Source of the DNA: DASSUW01 sp963792385
GTDB taxonomy: Bacteria; Actinomycetota; Thermoleophilia; Solirubrobacterales; Solirubrobacteraceae
Assembly (NCBI GenBank): GCA_963792385.1
Contig: CAWBVZ010000003.1
Location: 372,001 to 436,000 of the forward strand
DNA: 64,000 nt
Direction of reading: 5' to 3'
In this document: positions 62,626 through 64,000 of the stretch, piece after piece
Layout of the letters: the number at the start of each line of letters is the position of its first letter
How positions within the stretch are numbered: the first letter of the stretch is position 1
Program-made: the position numbers and the translations under genes
The notes under the pieces: generated by a model
Databases searched by the model: none
The model's input: the letters and a program-made list of their open reading frames with translations, nothing else
Told to the model about the DNA's origin: nothing

Positions 62626-63773
62626 CTCAGCAGGTCGCGCGCGGCGGGATGCCCGCCGTGCTCCGCCCAGCCGGCCGGCGTGCCGTCGTGGATCGCGTCC
62701 CGGATCGTCGGGTCCGCGCCGGCGGCGAGCAACGCGCGGATCGCATCGAGGTGGCCGCTGCCGGCGGCCAGGTGGAGCGCCGTCGTTCCCTCGCCGTGAT
62801 CGGGGCCGCCGAACGCCGACCGGCGGTTCGGGTCCGCGCCGAGCGCCAAGAGCGCCTCGATCGCGCGCGTGCGCCCGCCGGCCGCCGCCCAGCCGAGCGC
62901 CGTGCCGCGGTAGACCTCGCCGTCAGGGTCGGCGCCGCGCGCGACGAGCAGTTGGAGCGCCTCGACCTGGTCGTTGCGCGCCGCCCACGAGAGCGCCTCG
63001 TCGACCACCTCGCGCGGTTCGTCGGAGGGCTTCCACGGTGGGAATCCGCTGTGCGGGCGGTAGAAGCCACGGTGCGCGCCCGCAGCCACGGACGGGCGGC
63101 CGTCTTCGTCGACGAGCGACTCGATCAGCTCGAGCCGCCCGAGGCCGCCGGCGACGCGCAGGTTCGCCGGAACGACGCCGCGCGAGGCCAGCAGCGCGGC
63201 CGCCTCGCGGTGGCCCCAGAACAGCGCCACCGCCAGCGGCGTGCCGCCGTCCCCGCGGGCGGACACGTCGACCGGGGCGCCTGCGTCGAGCAGCATCTGC
63301 GCGAGCCGCGGCAGCCCGGAGTAGCCGGCCTGGTGGAGCGCCGTCCAGCCATGGGCGTTGGCGCTCGACGGGTCGGCGCCACGCTCCAGCAGGACCGCGA
63401 CGAGCCGCTCGTCGCACGTCGCCGCCGCCATCCCGAGCAGGTCGTTGCCGTTCGTCCCGCTCGCGCTCACGAGGTCCGGGGAGCGGTCGACCTGCTCGCG
63501 CAGGCCGTCGACGTCATGCGTCTCGATCGCCCGGTAGGCGCGCGCGAACGGCTCGCCGCTCTCGCGCAGCGTGGCGACGTGCCGGGACAGCGCGGCCCAG
63601 TCGTCGAGGCCGTGCTCGCGCGCCAGGACCAGCCGCGCACCGTCTGCGGTCAGCGGGGCGTCCCAGCGCCTGAAGCCGTCCACGGCGCCCGCGGCGCCGT
63701 CCTGCGCCGACGCGAGAAGCCCGGCGGCCCGGTCCTCGTAGTAGCCGAGGTCCTCGTGGTACGCGTGCTGCAC
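62610..63773 (-). CDS. Ankyrin-repeat protein
   Basis: A 387-aa protein with about six ankyrin repeats. Clear units are GWTALHQAGYSGLPRLAQML, GGTPLAVALFWGHREAAALL, ALSWAARNDQVEALQLLVAR, GTALGWAAAGGRTRAIEALL and TTALHLAAGSGHLDAIRALL, followed by DAIHDGTPAGWAEHGGHPAA. The N-terminal ~100 residues are helical and without clear repeats. Ankyrin repeats mediate protein binding; the partner is unknown. GTG 63773 follows a TACTCT -10 box at 7 nt. Confidence 0.88.
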   Translation of the reverse strand: MQHAYHEDLGYYEDRAAGLLASAQDGAAGAVDGFRRWDAPLTADGARLVLAREHGLDDWAALSRHVATLRESGEPFARAYRAIETHDVDGLREQVDRSPDLVSASGTNGNDLLGMAAATCDERLVAVLLERGADPSSANAHGWTALHQAGYSGLPRLAQMLLDAGAPVDVSARGDGGTPLAVALFWGHREAAALLASRGVVPANLRVAGGLGRLELIESLVDEDGRPSVAAGAHRGFYRPHSGFPPWKPSDEPREVVDEALSWAARNDQVEALQLLVARGADPDGEVYRGTALGWAAAGGRTRAIEALLALGADPNRRSAFGGPDHGEGTTALHLAAGSGHLDAIRALLAAGADPTIRDAIHDGTPAGWAEHGGHPAARDLLSYQSG

Positions 63774-63778
63774 TGAGG

Positions 63779-64000
63779 TCAGAGTAAGGCGGGCAGGTCG
63801 GCCAGCGTGGTGATCGCGGTGACGCCGTCCGGCTGCGGAAGCCCGGTGCGGTTGATCCACACGCCCCGAAGGCCGGCCGCACGGGCGCCCTCGACGTCGC
63901 GGTCGAGGCTGTCGCCCACCATCACGGCCGCGTCCGCCCGCGCTCCCAAGAGCGAGAGTGCGTGTCGGAACACGGAGGCGTCGGGCTTGCCCACGCCGAG
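63779..64000 (-). CDS. HAD-superfamily hydrolase, C-terminal part (cut by window end)
   Basis: Only the last ~73 residues are in the window; the start lies beyond 64000. The visible part has the HAD motif III lysine in VGKPDASVFRHALSLLGARA and motif IV in VMVGDSLDRDVEGARAAGLR, followed by GVWINRTGLPQPDG. This fits a subfamily I phosphatase. The substrate is unknown. It is on the same strand as, and upstream of, the ankyrin gene. Confidence 0.8.
   Translation of the reverse strand, partial: LGVGKPDASVFRHALSLLGARADAAVMVGDSLDRDVEGARAAGLRGVWINRTGLPQPDGVTAITTLADLPALL
63781..63786 (-). promoter_or_regulatory. -10 box of the ankyrin gene (TACTCT)
   Basis: On the minus strand TACTCT ends 7 nt before the GTG at 63773. 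It overlaps the stop region of the upstream HAD gene. Confidence 0.35.

Overview
The window is about 70% or more G+C. It reads as chromosome from a high-GC actinobacterium, most likely the Solirubrobacterales (class Thermoleophilia). I infer this from gene order and codon use, not from a database match. Housekeeping clusters show the Gram-positive layout: coaX-dus-greA-lysS, then clpC ... radA-disA-carD-ispD-ispF-cysS-rlmB-sigH. I see no CRISPR array, prophage or insertion sequence. One tRNA gene (Thr, UGT) is present.

Layout. 1-6.8 kb: end of a secreted jelly-roll protein, coaX, dus, greA, lysS, then a divergent ArsR-type regulator/MFS pair. 6.8-24.5 kb: clpC; an inserted block (alpha/beta hydrolase, beta-lactamase-fold hydrolase, PLP lyase, large SARP-type regulator); then radA, disA, carD, isoprenoid genes, cysS, rlmB and sigH. 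24.5-28.8 kb: VOC and LOG enzymes, TetR, a PAS-GAF-PP2C phosphatase, upp. 28.9-38 kb: a long nucleoside salvage and uptake operon (CYTH-cytidine deaminase fusion, punA, deoA, add, BMP lipoprotein, ABC ATPase, two permeases). 38-46 kb: lipoprotein, tRNA-Thr, HExxH protein, SirB1-like protein, a GAF-GGDEF-EAL-GAF protein, a sugar-nucleotide reductase, and a PlsC-GpsA fusion. 46-52 kb: two ECF sigma modules, rhomboid, a BtuF-like protein, a CNNM/CBS protein, a DUF1707-FHA protein. 52-64 kb: a fatty-acid/CoA cluster with a TetR repressor and palindromic operators, BI-1, FHA, pyrD, a serine hydrolase, xseAB, cupin, hemerythrin, ankyrin and a HAD fragment.

Three window-scale patterns stand out. (1) A family of about 150-170 bp intergenic inverted repeats (copies near 4.5, 17.3 and 39.3 kb); two copies fill the only two large gaps between convergent protein genes, while most other convergent pairs overlap at their 3' ends. 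(2) Many first genes of transcription units have a TANNNT box 6-11 nt before the start codon, which predicts leaderless or nearly leaderless mRNAs; two boxes are symmetric and would serve divergent genes. (3) About twenty single-base indels, mostly an extra G or C in a short run, break conserved genes, densest between 31 and 45 kb. These look like assembly errors, and I annotate such genes as one interrupted CDS across the shift.

Protein-level novelties worth checking are the CYTH-cytidine deaminase fusion at the head of the nucleoside operon, the PlsC-GpsA fusion, the CTTGG repeats at exact 11-bp spacing before the SARP gene, and the acyl-CoA ligase that lacks an internal segment.
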